Below are positions 50,210-58,120 of a DNA stretch of 64,000 bases, in pieces (the stretch's first letter is position 1; every line of letters begins with the position of its first letter). The notes below the pieces were generated by a model. The model did not search any database. It saw nothing but the letters and a program-made list of their open reading frames with translations, and was not told the origin of the DNA. Made by a program: the position numbers and the translations under genes. Origin of the DNA: Bauldia sp. (GTDB lineage: Bacteria > Pseudomonadota > Alphaproteobacteria > Rhizobiales > Kaistiaceae); contig NZ_JAGRLA010000025.1 in assembly GCF_020442045.1 (NCBI RefSeq), positions 1 through 64,000 on the forward strand, read 5' to 3'.

Positions 50210-52021
50210 TCAGAGCCGGACCCGGCCGTCGGCGATCGCAGCGAAGAGGTTCTGGTCAAGCGTTGCATAGGCGTCTTCACGCGGGTCGTAGCAATAGAGC
50301 GGATCGTCGATGACCGATGGATCGATTCCTTCCGAAGCGAGACGGAAGGTCTTCGGCTTGAAGGTCTCGGTAACGTCCAGCTCGTCCCTGATCCGCAGGA
50401 AGATGGGACGGGCATAACCCGGCAGCCGTTGTCCGAGCCGGGCGCCGAAAGTCGCGAGATCGAAGTCGCCATCGACCTGGAGGGCGGCCATGCCGGCGCG
50501 GCCCTCGGCGCCGGGTACGGCGACGCCATAGACATGGGCGGCGACGATACCGGGGCAGGCGGCGATCGCCTCCTGTACCTCGAGGGTCGAGACGTTCTCG
50601 CCCTTCCAGCGGAATGAGCCGCCGACCCGGTCGACGAAATGGAAGAAGCCTTTCTCGTCCTGGCGCATCAGGTCGCCGGTGCGGAACCAGGCGTCACCGG
50701 GCTCGAACACGTCGCGAAGCAGTTTCCGTTCGGTCTCGGAATCGCTGGTATAGCCCTCGAAGCGGGTCTCGGAACTGATCCTGCCGATCGCCTCGCCGAC
50801 CTCGTTGCGGGTGCAGCGGACGCAGCGCCCTTCCGCGTCGCGGAGCGGCGCGTCGGTCTCCGGATCGAATTTGACGATCGCGGCCGGGAAGCGATGGGCG
50901 AGGTAAGGCGGGATCCTGCCGATGGCGCCGGGTCTGCCCTCGAGGTTGTAGAGCGAGAAGGTGCCTTCGGTCGCGGCGTAGAATTCAAGGATCTGCGGAA
51001 TACGGAAGCGGCTCCGGAACTCCTCCCAGACATCCGCCCTAAGGCCATTGCCGCAGCAGAGCCGGAGGCGATGCTGGCGCTCCCGTGGCGATGGGAGGGC
51101 GGCGGCGAGGTAGCGGCAAAGCTCGCCGATATACTGGAAAAGCGTGCAATCCCAGTCGACGATGTCGTTCCAGAATTGCCGGGCGGAGAAGCGCTCGCGC
51201 AGGACGACCGAGCCGCCGCTGACGAGGACGCTTGCCGGCGCAACGACGCCGCCGATGCTGTGATACATCGGCAGGCAGTCATACATCCGATCGGCCGGTG
51301 CGGTCCCCATGATCCCTGCGAACCAGTAGGCCCAGGTGACGATCCGGCGGTGGCTGACATTGGCGGCCTTCGGCAGTCCCGTCGTGCCCGAGGTGTAGAT
51401 GCAGAGCGCGCGGTCCGCGAGGGTTACGTCGCGGGTCTCCATCTCTGAAAGTGGTTCTCCGCTATAGTGGTCGAAGGCGAGACGGGTGGCCGTGTCGCCC
51501 TTGTTTTCAGAGATGTCGCCGGTAACCCAGACGCGATAATCCGGGTCTTTTCCGGAGGCCTCGGCGAGAGTCTCGGCAAGCTCGGGCGCGACCACGACGT
51601 GGCGCGGCTCGACGACGGCGACGCAATGGGCGAGCGATGCCGCGGTGAGGTTGGTATTGAGCAGCGCGACCACACCGCCGACGCGGGTGACGCCCAGCCA
51701 GAAAGCAAGATAGTCGGGACAGTTCGGCATCAGCAGGCAGACGGTGTCGCCTGGCGCCACGCCCTGTTCCAGGGCCCAGCGCGCATAGCGGCGCGACCGA
51801 TCGGCAAGCGCTGCGAAGGTCAGGCTTTCGCGGTCGGAGAGAAGGGCGGGGGCGTCGCCGAAACGCCCGGCCAGTTCCTCGATGACCACGGGCAGGGTGC
51901 GACGCGGCCTGTCACCGAGCTTGGCGGTCAGCTCGAGCGCGCGCAGCCAGCCGCCCGACGCGCTGGTGGCGCGGCTTGCAGACTTCGCGTCCTGCACTTC
52001 CCGACTTCTCGGAGTAGCCAT
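50210..52021 (-). CDS. FATP-type long-chain acyl-CoA synthetase
   Basis: A 603-residue AMP-forming acyl-CoA synthetase of the fatty acid transport protein (FATP/FadD6-like) group. Key segments are the P-loop CIYTSGTTGLPKAANVSHRR, the adenine motif region FYAATEGTFSLYN and the FATP signature WFRTGDLMRQDEKGFFHFVDRVGGSFRWKGENVST, ending with ETFKPKTFRL. It would activate long- or very-long-chain fatty acids at the membrane. The ATG at 52021 is used because GGTGAAGG precedes it; a longer frame to 52117 overlaps the control region. Upstream lies an inverted repeat typical of TetR-family operators (52099-52114), suggesting repression lifted by acyl-CoA. Confidence 0.94.
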   Translation of the reverse strand: MATPRSREVQDAKSASRATSASGGWLRALELTAKLGDRPRRTLPVVIEELAGRFGDAPALLSDRESLTFAALADRSRRYARWALEQGVAPGDTVCLLMPNCPDYLAFWLGVTRVGGVVALLNTNLTAASLAHCVAVVEPRHVVVAPELAETLAEASGKDPDYRVWVTGDISENKGDTATRLAFDHYSGEPLSEMETRDVTLADRALCIYTSGTTGLPKAANVSHRRIVTWAYWFAGIMGTAPADRMYDCLPMYHSIGGVVAPASVLVSGGSVVLRERFSARQFWNDIVDWDCTLFQYIGELCRYLAAALPSPRERQHRLRLCCGNGLRADVWEEFRSRFRIPQILEFYAATEGTFSLYNLEGRPGAIGRIPPYLAHRFPAAIVKFDPETDAPLRDAEGRCVRCTRNEVGEAIGRISSETRFEGYTSDSETERKLLRDVFEPGDAWFRTGDLMRQDEKGFFHFVDRVGGSFRWKGENVSTLEVQEAIAACPGIVAAHVYGVAVPGAEGRAGMAALQVDGDFDLATFGARLGQRLPGYARPIFLRIRDELDVTETFKPKTFRLASEGIDPSVIDDPLYCYDPREDAYATLDQNLFAAIADGRVRL

Positions 52022-52098
52022 GCCTTCACCGAATCCGGTCCCGCGCGCGGCGGCGGGACCTCCGGCGCATTTTGACCACCTCTCCGGCCGTTGCAATA

Positions 52099-52114
52099 AG
52101 ACAGACGTTTGTCT
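52099..52114. promoter_or_regulatory. Inverted repeat, TetR-type operator candidate
   Basis: AGACAGAC and GTTTGTCT are reverse complements at seven of eight positions, forming a 16-bp palindrome without a spacer. It lies 78 bp upstream of the acyl-CoA synthetase start codon. Short spacerless palindromes of this kind are typical TetR-family sites, and fatty-acid genes are commonly under TetR-family control. No TetR gene is in the window. Confidence 0.45.
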
Positions 52115-52124
52115 CAAATCTAAA

Positions 52125-52137
52125 CTTAACCGTTAAG
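52125..52137. promoter_or_regulatory. Palindrome CTTAAC-C-GTTAAG
   Basis: A perfect 13-bp palindrome with a central C, 11 bp beyond the preceding inverted repeat. It shares the CTTAA...TTAAG arms with the palindrome at 40701-40712. It could be a second operator for the acyl-CoA synthetase or serve the divergent metY gene. Confidence 0.35.
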
Positions 52138-52335
52138 GTTACCGGCGAACCGCATGAATTAAAGATTGAACGAAATATTACTTTTCCCCAAGATCGAGGC
52201 TGAGGGGTGCCAGTAGTGTTTCAAGTAAAAGCACATCCGGCATCCGGCTTCAGAGGCGAGTGATCCAACCGGATCGATGCCTTCAAAAGCGCCCCGGAAG
52301 GCCAAGACAAGCGGGCGCACCAGGGAAGTGTCGAG

Positions 52336-53640
52336 ATGCGCAGCGAGACGATCGCGATTCACGGTGGATACGAGACCGATCCGGGGACAAAGGCCGTCAC
52401 GACGCCAATCTATCAGACGGTCGCCTACGAATTCGACAGTGCCGACCATGGCGCGTCGCTTTTCAATCTCGAGGTCGAGGGCTTCCGGTACAGCCGGATC
52501 AGCAATCCGACCACCGAGGTGCTGGAGCGGCGGGTCGCCGCGATGGAAGGCGGCCTCGCGGCGCTTGCCGTCAGCACCGGACAGGCCGCGCTCCACTATG
52601 CCGTCGTCAACCTCGCCGACCATGGCGGCAATATCGTTTCCGTGCCGCAGCTCTACGGCACGACCCACACGCTGCTTGCGCATGTGCTGCCCCGGCAGGG
52701 GATCACCGTCCGCTTCGCGGAGAGCGACGATGCGGACGCCATCGCGCGGCTGATCGACGAGTATACGCGCGCCGTCTTCTGCGAGAGCGTCGGCAATCCC
52801 GCGGGCAACATCTGCGACATCGAGAAGATCGCCGCCGTCGCACATCGCGCCGGGGTTCCGCTGATCGTCGACAACACCGTCGCCACGCCGATCCTTTTGC
52901 GCCCGATCGAGCATGGCGCCGACATCGTGGTCCACTCGCTGACCAAGTTCATGGGCGGCCACGGCACGACGATGGGTGGCATCATCGTCGACAGCGGCAA
53001 GTTTCCGTGGCGGGAGCACGCCCGCCGGTTCCCGATGTTCACCGAGCCGGACCCGTCCTATCACGACCTCGTCTATGTCGAGGCCTTCGGCGACGCCGCC
53101 TATATCGGACGCTGCCGCAGCGTCTATCAGCGCACGACCGGATCGGTGCTGCCGCCGATGAGCGCCTTCCAGCTCATGCAGGGCATCGAGACCGTGGCGC
53201 TGAGGGTCGAGCGGCATGTCGAGAATGCGCGGCGCGTCGCGGAATTCCTGCGCGACGACCCGCGCACCGAATGGGTTTCCTATGCCGGCTTCCCCGAAAG
53301 CCAATATCACGACCTTGCGTGCCGCTATCTCGGCGGCCGGGTCCCGTCTCTCCTCACATTCGGGATCAAGGGCGGTTTCGAGGCCGGCAAATCCTTCTAC
53401 GACGCCCTGAAACTGGTCAAGCGGTTGGTCAATATCGGCGACGCCAAGTCGCTCGCCTGCCATCCCGCGTCGACGACCCACCGGCAGATGACCGCCGAGG
53501 AACAGCGGATGGCCGGCATCTCCCCGGACACCATCCGGCTCAGCATCGGCATCGAGCATATCGACGACATCATCGAGGATCTCGACCAGGCGCTGGATGC
53601 CGCGCGCCCGTTGCGCGAGACGCCGCAGGCCGCGGAGTAG
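52336..53640 (+). CDS. metY: O-acylhomoserine sulfhydrylase (MetY/MetZ type)
   Basis: A 434-residue PLP enzyme of the Cys/Met metabolism family that makes homocysteine from O-acetyl- or O-succinylhomoserine and sulfide. The opening MRSETIAIHGGYETDPGTKAVTTPIYQT, the YSRISNPTTEVLERRVAAMEGG motif, VDNTVATPILLRPIEHGADIVVHS and the PLP lysine in SLTKFMGGHGTTMGG are diagnostic of the MetY branch, as is LVNIGDAKSLACHPASTTH. The next gene, 14 bp on, encodes the homoserine acyltransferase that makes its substrate. A purine-rich site precedes the ATG. No SAM riboswitch core was found in the leader. Confidence 0.95.
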   Translation: MRSETIAIHGGYETDPGTKAVTTPIYQTVAYEFDSADHGASLFNLEVEGFRYSRISNPTTEVLERRVAAMEGGLAALAVSTGQAALHYAVVNLADHGGNIVSVPQLYGTTHTLLAHVLPRQGITVRFAESDDADAIARLIDEYTRAVFCESVGNPAGNICDIEKIAAVAHRAGVPLIVDNTVATPILLRPIEHGADIVVHSLTKFMGGHGTTMGGIIVDSGKFPWREHARRFPMFTEPDPSYHDLVYVEAFGDAAYIGRCRSVYQRTTGSVLPPMSAFQLMQGIETVALRVERHVENARRVAEFLRDDPRTEWVSYAGFPESQYHDLACRYLGGRVPSLLTFGIKGGFEAGKSFYDALKLVKRLVNIGDAKSLACHPASTTHRQMTAEEQRMAGISPDTIRLSIGIEHIDDIIEDLDQALDAARPLRETPQAAE

Positions 53641-53654
53641 GGACGGAGAACGTC

Positions 53655-54674
53655 ATGTTCGTGGTGCTCAACCAGGGCCTGCAAGGCAATCCGACCATCG
53701 GCGAGCGGCAGGCGGAAGCGCGCTGGCGGGCATCCGGTGGGACGGGCGCGGGCTGCCTGGAAATCGGCCTCGTCAACAACATGCCGGACGCGGCGTTGCG
53801 GGCGACGGAAAGGCAGTTCTCGAAGCTTCTCAGCGCCGCCGCCGGCGAGTGGACGCTTCGCCTGCATTTCTTCGGCCTCGACACGATCCCGCGCGGTGGC
53901 GAGGCGCGATCCTATATGCGGTCGGGCTACGGCAATATGGCCGATCTCGAAGCGGCCGACCTCGACGCGCTGATCGTCACCGGTTGCGAGCCGCATGCGG
54001 AGCGGCTGAGCGACGAACCATACTGGTCCGACCTCACGGCCATCGTCGACTGGGCGGAGGAGAATACGACTTCGACCTTCTGGTCGTGCCTCGCCGCACA
54101 TGCGGCCGTGCTTCACTCGGACGGCGTCGATCGGCACCGCCTGGCGCAGAAGCAGTTCGGCGTCTTCGCCTGCGAGACGGTCTCGGACGATCCGATCCTC
54201 GAGGGCACGCGGTCGCCTTTCCATGTGTCGCACTCGCGCTGGAACGAATTGCGGGAAAACGAGCTGGCGGCGAAGGGCTTCACGATCCTGACGCGGTCGG
54301 CCGAGGCCGGCGTCGACATGTTCGTCCGCCGGCGGAAGAGCCTCTTCCTCTATCTGCAGGGGCATCCCGAATACAACGCGCATTCGTTGATGGGCGAGTA
54401 TCGCCGCGACGTCGGTCGCTTCCTTCGCGGCGAGAGCCCGCGCTACCCGGCGATTCCGTCCGGCTATTTCGACACCCGCACCGAGCAGAAGCTCGCCGCC
54501 TTCAGCCAGAAGGCGATCACCGCCCGCGATCCGGCTCTGCTCGAGGATTTCCCGGGCGGCGGCGTGCTGCGCCCGAAGGCGACGCGGCGCCTCGCCGCCA
54601 CCGGCATTCCTTTGGTCCGCAACTGGCTGAACCATGTTGCCGCGCGGAAGAGAGAGGGCGTTTGGACATCATGA
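53655..54674 (+). CDS. metA: Homoserine O-acyltransferase, MetA family
   Basis: Activates homoserine by O-acylation (succinyl or acetyl) in the first committed step of methionine synthesis. The 339-residue protein shows the MetA (HTS) pattern: CLEIGLVNNMPDAALRATERQFSKLL, DALIVTGCEPHAERLSDEPYW, the nucleophile Cys145 in TSTFWSCLAAHAAVLH and the His237/Glu239 pair in LYLQGHPEYN. It is longer in its N-terminal part than some members and the C-terminal tail (RNWLNHVAARKREGVW) resembles the group annotated as homoserine O-succinyltransferase. It lies 14 bp after metY and its stop overlaps the next start (ATGA), so metY, metA and the flavin reductase gene form one operon. Confidence 0.93.
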   Translation: MFVVLNQGLQGNPTIGERQAEARWRASGGTGAGCLEIGLVNNMPDAALRATERQFSKLLSAAAGEWTLRLHFFGLDTIPRGGEARSYMRSGYGNMADLEAADLDALIVTGCEPHAERLSDEPYWSDLTAIVDWAEENTTSTFWSCLAAHAAVLHSDGVDRHRLAQKQFGVFACETVSDDPILEGTRSPFHVSHSRWNELRENELAAKGFTILTRSAEAGVDMFVRRRKSLFLYLQGHPEYNAHSLMGEYRRDVGRFLRGESPRYPAIPSGYFDTRTEQKLAAFSQKAITARDPALLEDFPGGGVLRPKATRRLAATGIPLVRNWLNHVAARKREGVWTS

Positions 54675-55210
54675 GCACGGCCCTCGCACGCATTCCCGCG
54701 GGTCCGATTGACCCGACGCCTGATGAGTTCCGTATTGCCATGCGGAATCTGGCAGCCGGTGTTTCGGTGGTGGCGACCGGATACGGCAAGGCGAGGGCGG
54801 GCCTGACCGTGACCTCGGTGAGCTCCCTCTCGATCGATCCGCCGTGCCTGCTGGTCTGTATCGGCCGCTCCTCGGGAACCCTCGCCGCCCTCAGGGCGAA
54901 CCAGGCATTCGGGGTCAGCGTCCTGGCCGAGAACCAGCAGAGCATTGCCGACCGGTTCGCGGGGCGTGGCGGCGTTCGCGGCGCCGCGCGGTTCGCTGGA
55001 TCGCACTGGATCACCGGCATCACCGGGGCTCCGCTCGCCGTCGGCGCCCTGTCGGCGATCGAGTGCACACTCGAGAAGATGGTCGAGTGGCACTCCCATG
55101 CGATCGTCGTCGGCCAGGTGCGTTCGGTCCGCCTCAACGAAGCCGCCGGCCCGCTGGTCTACTGGCATGGCGACTATCGGAATATCGAGGACGCCGAAGA
55201 ACCGGCCTGA
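54671..55210 (+). CDS. Flavin reductase family protein
   Basis: A 179-residue FMN-binding split-barrel flavin reductase (HpaC/NtaB-like). It shows the family pattern AMRNLAAGVSVVATG, GLTVTSVSSLSIDPPCLLVCIGRSS, FGVSVLAENQQSIADRFAGR and the late ECTLEKMVEWHSHAIVVGQVRSV. It would reduce free FMN or FAD with NADH or NADPH, usually for a partner monooxygenase. The ATG overlaps the metA stop (ATGA), an unexpected partner for a methionine gene. A sulfur-related two-component monooxygenase or the acyl-CoA-dehydrogenase-like flavoprotein at 40.9 kb could be the user of reduced flavin; neither is demonstrated. Confidence 0.92.
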   Translation: MSTALARIPAGPIDPTPDEFRIAMRNLAAGVSVVATGYGKARAGLTVTSVSSLSIDPPCLLVCIGRSSGTLAALRANQAFGVSVLAENQQSIADRFAGRGGVRGAARFAGSHWITGITGAPLAVGALSAIECTLEKMVEWHSHAIVVGQVRSVRLNEAAGPLVYWHGDYRNIEDAEEPA

Positions 55211-55301
55211 GGCGGTCGCTTCGACCGTCGTCCAAGCCGCTGGTCCTCGGATCGATGTCGTTCTAGCCTGCGATCCCCATTTTCGGCGGATCGGGAAGGC
55301 C

Positions 55302-57095
55302 ATGGAAATTGACGACTGGCCCAATCTGGTTGACATGTTCTTCCGCAAGGCCGCGGAACGTGGCGAGCGGCCGTTCCTGTGGGAGAAGCGCGACGGGGTT
55401 TATCAGGCGACAAGCTGGCGCGAGGCGGCGGTCCAGGTCTCCGCCCTGGCGGCATCGCTCAAGACCTATGGGCTGGCGCCGGGCGACCGGGTCCTGCTCC
55501 TCTCGCAAAGCTCGCCGCGCTGGGTGATCGCGGATTTCGCGATCATGGCCGCGGGCGGCGTCACCGTCCCGCTCTACACGACCAACACCGTGGCCAACCA
55601 CGAGCATGTGATCGCCGACAGCGGCGCGGCGATGGCGATCATCTCGACCGCCGCGCTGGCCGGCCGGTTCCTCGAGGCCGCCGGCAAGGCCGACATTGTC
55701 AAGCGCGTCGTCGCAATGGAGGCGCCTGGCGAAGGCGTCGGCGCCGGTATCGCGGTCAGCGGCTGGGAGGAGGCGTTGTCGGCCGGGCGGGAAGGAGCGG
55801 CCGCCATTCCGGAAGTGGCGAAGGCGATCGACCGCGATGCGGTCGCGGTGGTGATCTACACCTCCGGAACCGGTGGCGAGCCGAAGGGGGTGATGCTCAG
55901 CCATCGGGCAATCATCGCCAATTGCGCCGGCGCGGTCGACATCCTCTATGAGGTCGGCCTCGACGACGAGGTGTTCCTGTCGTTCCTGCCGCTCTCCCAC
56001 GCCTACGAGCATTCGGCCGGCCTAATGTTCCCGGTGTCGATCGGCGCGCAGATCTATTTCGCCGAGCGGGTCGATACCCTGACGACGAATCTCCTCGAGG
56101 CGCGGCCGACGATCATGACGGCGGTGCCACGCCTCTACGAAGTCATGCGCGAACGGATCCTCAAGGGTGTGACCCGGCAGGGCGGGCTCAATGCCTGGCT
56201 GTTCGGGACCACCGTCGACCTCGGCCGGAAGCGATACGAGAGCGAGGGGATGACAGCCTGGCAGCGGGGACTCGACCGGGTGGTGGATCGGCTCGTCCGC
56301 GACAAGGTTCGCGGGCGCTTCGGTGGGCGGCTCAAGGCGCTGGTGTCCGGTGGCGCGCCGCTGAATTACGAAGTGGGGGTGTTCTTCACCGCGCTTGGCT
56401 TGCGCCTGCTGCAGGGCTACGGCCAGACCGAGGCGGGGCCGGTGATCAGTTGCAACCGGGTCGGCAAGGCAAAGCTGCGGACCGTCGGGCCGCCGCTGAA
56501 GCATGTCGATCTCAGGATCGCGGAGGATGGCGAGATCCTGGTCCGTGGCCCGCTGCTGATGGACGGCTACCTGAACCATCCCGATCTTACCGCCGAGATC
56601 CTGCGCGACGGCTGGCTCCATACCGGCGACATCGGTGTCCTTGACGAGGACGGCTACCTGCGGATCACCGATCGAAAGAAGGACATCATCGTCAACTCGG
56701 CAGGGGAGACGATTTCGCCGCAGCGGATCGAGTCGGCCCTGGCGCTGGAACCGGAGATCGAGACGGCCATGGCGGTCGGGGACAATCGTCCGCACATGGT
56801 CGCGATCGTCGCGCCGAACCGCGCCTTCACCGCCGAGTGGGCGAAACGGAATCACGCGCAGGACGACCTCGCCGACCTCGCCGGCGATGACGCCTTCCGC
56901 GGCGCGATCGGGGAGGCGATCGATCGCGCCAACAAGACTCTCGGCCCCGCCGAACGTATCAAGCGCTTCCTCATCGCCGAGCACCCCTTCACCATCGAGA
57001 ACGGGATGATGACGCCGACGATGAAGCTGAGGCGCCACGTCATCATGGAGCGCTGGAAGCCGGCGCTCGATCGCCTCTATGATGGCCGCGACTGA
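55302..57095 (+). CDS. Long-chain fatty-acid--CoA ligase (AMP-forming, FACL15-like)
   Basis: A 597-residue acyl-CoA synthetase of the long-chain (FadD15/FACL) group. The opening DDWPNLVDMFFRKAAERGERPFLWEK, the P-loop VIYTSGTGGEPKGVMLSHR, the LPLSHAYEHSAGL and TAVPRLYEVM segments, LLQGYGQTEAGPVIS and the hinge region LHTGDIGVLDEDGYLRITDRKKDIIV are all as in that group. It is distinct from the FATP-type enzyme at 50.2 kb. The ATG at 55302 follows GGGAAGG closely. It is 91 bp downstream of the flavin reductase gene and could be in the same transcription unit. A function in fatty-acid activation is well supported; chain-length preference is unknown. Confidence 0.94.
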   Translation: MEIDDWPNLVDMFFRKAAERGERPFLWEKRDGVYQATSWREAAVQVSALAASLKTYGLAPGDRVLLLSQSSPRWVIADFAIMAAGGVTVPLYTTNTVANHEHVIADSGAAMAIISTAALAGRFLEAAGKADIVKRVVAMEAPGEGVGAGIAVSGWEEALSAGREGAAAIPEVAKAIDRDAVAVVIYTSGTGGEPKGVMLSHRAIIANCAGAVDILYEVGLDDEVFLSFLPLSHAYEHSAGLMFPVSIGAQIYFAERVDTLTTNLLEARPTIMTAVPRLYEVMRERILKGVTRQGGLNAWLFGTTVDLGRKRYESEGMTAWQRGLDRVVDRLVRDKVRGRFGGRLKALVSGGAPLNYEVGVFFTALGLRLLQGYGQTEAGPVISCNRVGKAKLRTVGPPLKHVDLRIAEDGEILVRGPLLMDGYLNHPDLTAEILRDGWLHTGDIGVLDEDGYLRITDRKKDIIVNSAGETISPQRIESALALEPEIETAMAVGDNRPHMVAIVAPNRAFTAEWAKRNHAQDDLADLAGDDAFRGAIGEAIDRANKTLGPAERIKRFLIAEHPFTIENGMMTPTMKLRRHVIMERWKPALDRLYDGRD

Positions 57096-57222
57096 GCCGG
57101 CGCGACGTGACCTATCCATCCGAATTCAGGCCAGGCTTGCGGTGTGCGTCGTCAAGCCGTAGATCGATGCCTGCTTCGGCGGATACGTAACTTCCAGATC
57201 ACGTTTCGGATGAGGGTTGCAC

Positions 57223-57573
57223 ATGGGAATCGAGCGGAAACAGGTCAACAAGCGGATGAGCCAGATCGTGACCAATGGCGGCGTCGTCTACCTCGCCGGA
57301 CAGGTCGCGCTCGACGCGCCGGGCGCCAGCGTGGCGGAACAGACCCGCGGCACCCTGGCTCGCATCGATGCGCTTCTCGCCGAAGCGGGAACCGACAAGT
57401 CCAAGCTGCTGAGCGCCAACGTCTGGCTCTCCGACATGGCGACCTTCGACGAGATGAATGCGGTGTGGGACGCGTGGGTCGCGGAGGGCAACCCGCCCGT
57501 CCGCGCCTGCGTCGAGGCGAAGCTGGCCGACCCCGCCTATACGGTCGAGATCATGGTGACCGCCGCCGCCTGA
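57223..57573 (+). CDS. RidA family protein
   Basis: A 116-residue RidA/YjgF-type protein. RidA proteins hydrolyse reactive enamine or imine intermediates made by PLP enzymes such as threonine dehydratase. The catalytic arginine is in NPPVRACVEAKLAD and the family opening region GGVVYLAGQVALD is present. GAGGG lies six bases before the ATG at 57223. This copy begins IERKQVNKRMSQIV, as in the RidA subgroup often found near amino-acid catabolic genes. It lies alone between the acyl-CoA ligase and the coiled-coil/cyclase operon. Confidence 0.93.
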   Translation: MGIERKQVNKRMSQIVTNGGVVYLAGQVALDAPGASVAEQTRGTLARIDALLAEAGTDKSKLLSANVWLSDMATFDEMNAVWDAWVAEGNPPVRACVEAKLADPAYTVEIMVTAAA

Positions 57574-57658
57574 TCTCCTTTCCGCCAGGGCTTAAAAACT
57601 CCGCTGTCTTCAACGGACGCCCGATTCTTGCTATCGAGTGAGGTCGGATGGAGGTGGG

Positions 57659-58120
57659 ATGGCGAGTGGCGAACAGGGCATGGCGCGGGCGAAGGCCGTG
57701 TCGGAGATGGCCGATCTGGCGCAGCTCCGCTCGGTCATCGCGCAGCTCGAAGCCACCATTCGCGTCTTGCGGGGCGAACTCGAACACGAACGGAACCGCG
57801 GTGAGTCCGCGGTCCGCGAAGCGCATGCCGAGCACGCGACGGAGATCGCGGCCCTCAAGGCAATGATCGACACCATGCGCGGCCGGCTGGAGCAAGGCGA
57901 GAAGGCCGGCGACGCGGCGGTCCAATCGGTTCGCGCGGCCGGCCGTAGCGAGGCCGCCGAATTGCAGGCGACGATCGTCGCGCTGAGGGCCGAACTGGAG
58001 GCCGAGCGGGAGCGGCGCAGCAACGAAGTCTCGGATCGGGAACAGGCTTTCGAACGTGAGCGTGTGGTCCTGGAAGACCAGGTCAGGGCGCTTCGTGCCA
58101 AGCTGGAAGCGGTGACATGA
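57659..58120 (+). CDS. Coiled-coil protein coupled to adenylate cyclase
   Basis: A 153-residue soluble protein that is nearly all predicted coiled coil: LAQLRSVIAQLEATIRVLRGELEHERN, TEIAALKAMIDTMRGRLEQGEKAG and AELQATIVALRAELEAERERR are heptad-like and rich in A, E, L, Q and R. No membrane segment, signal or catalytic motif is visible. GGAGG lies four bases before the ATG at 57659. Its stop overlaps the ATG of the cyclase gene (ATGA), so the two are made together and the protein probably binds or clusters the cyclase. I do not know a named family for it. Confidence 0.8.
   Translation: MASGEQGMARAKAVSEMADLAQLRSVIAQLEATIRVLRGELEHERNRGESAVREAHAEHATEIAALKAMIDTMRGRLEQGEKAGDAAVQSVRAAGRSEAAELQATIVALRAELEAERERRSNEVSDREQAFERERVVLEDQVRALRAKLEAVT

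Larger units (their letters stand above)
52022..52335. other. Divergent intergenic region acyl-CoA synthetase / metY (314 bp)
   Basis: No gene is evident. The middle part (52095-52200) is AT-rich and holds two inverted repeats: AGACAGAC-GTTTGTCT (52099-52114) and CTTAAC-C-GTTAAG (52125-52137). A leader hairpin with a GATCC/GGATC core lies at about 52253-52283, before metY. I looked for a SAM-II or SAH riboswitch in this leader and did not find the conserved core. Confidence 0.5.

Noticed and set aside
52140..52335. SAM-II or SAH riboswitch before metY.
   Set aside because: The conserved cores were looked for and not found. Only a generic hairpin is visible, so no riboswitch is annotated.
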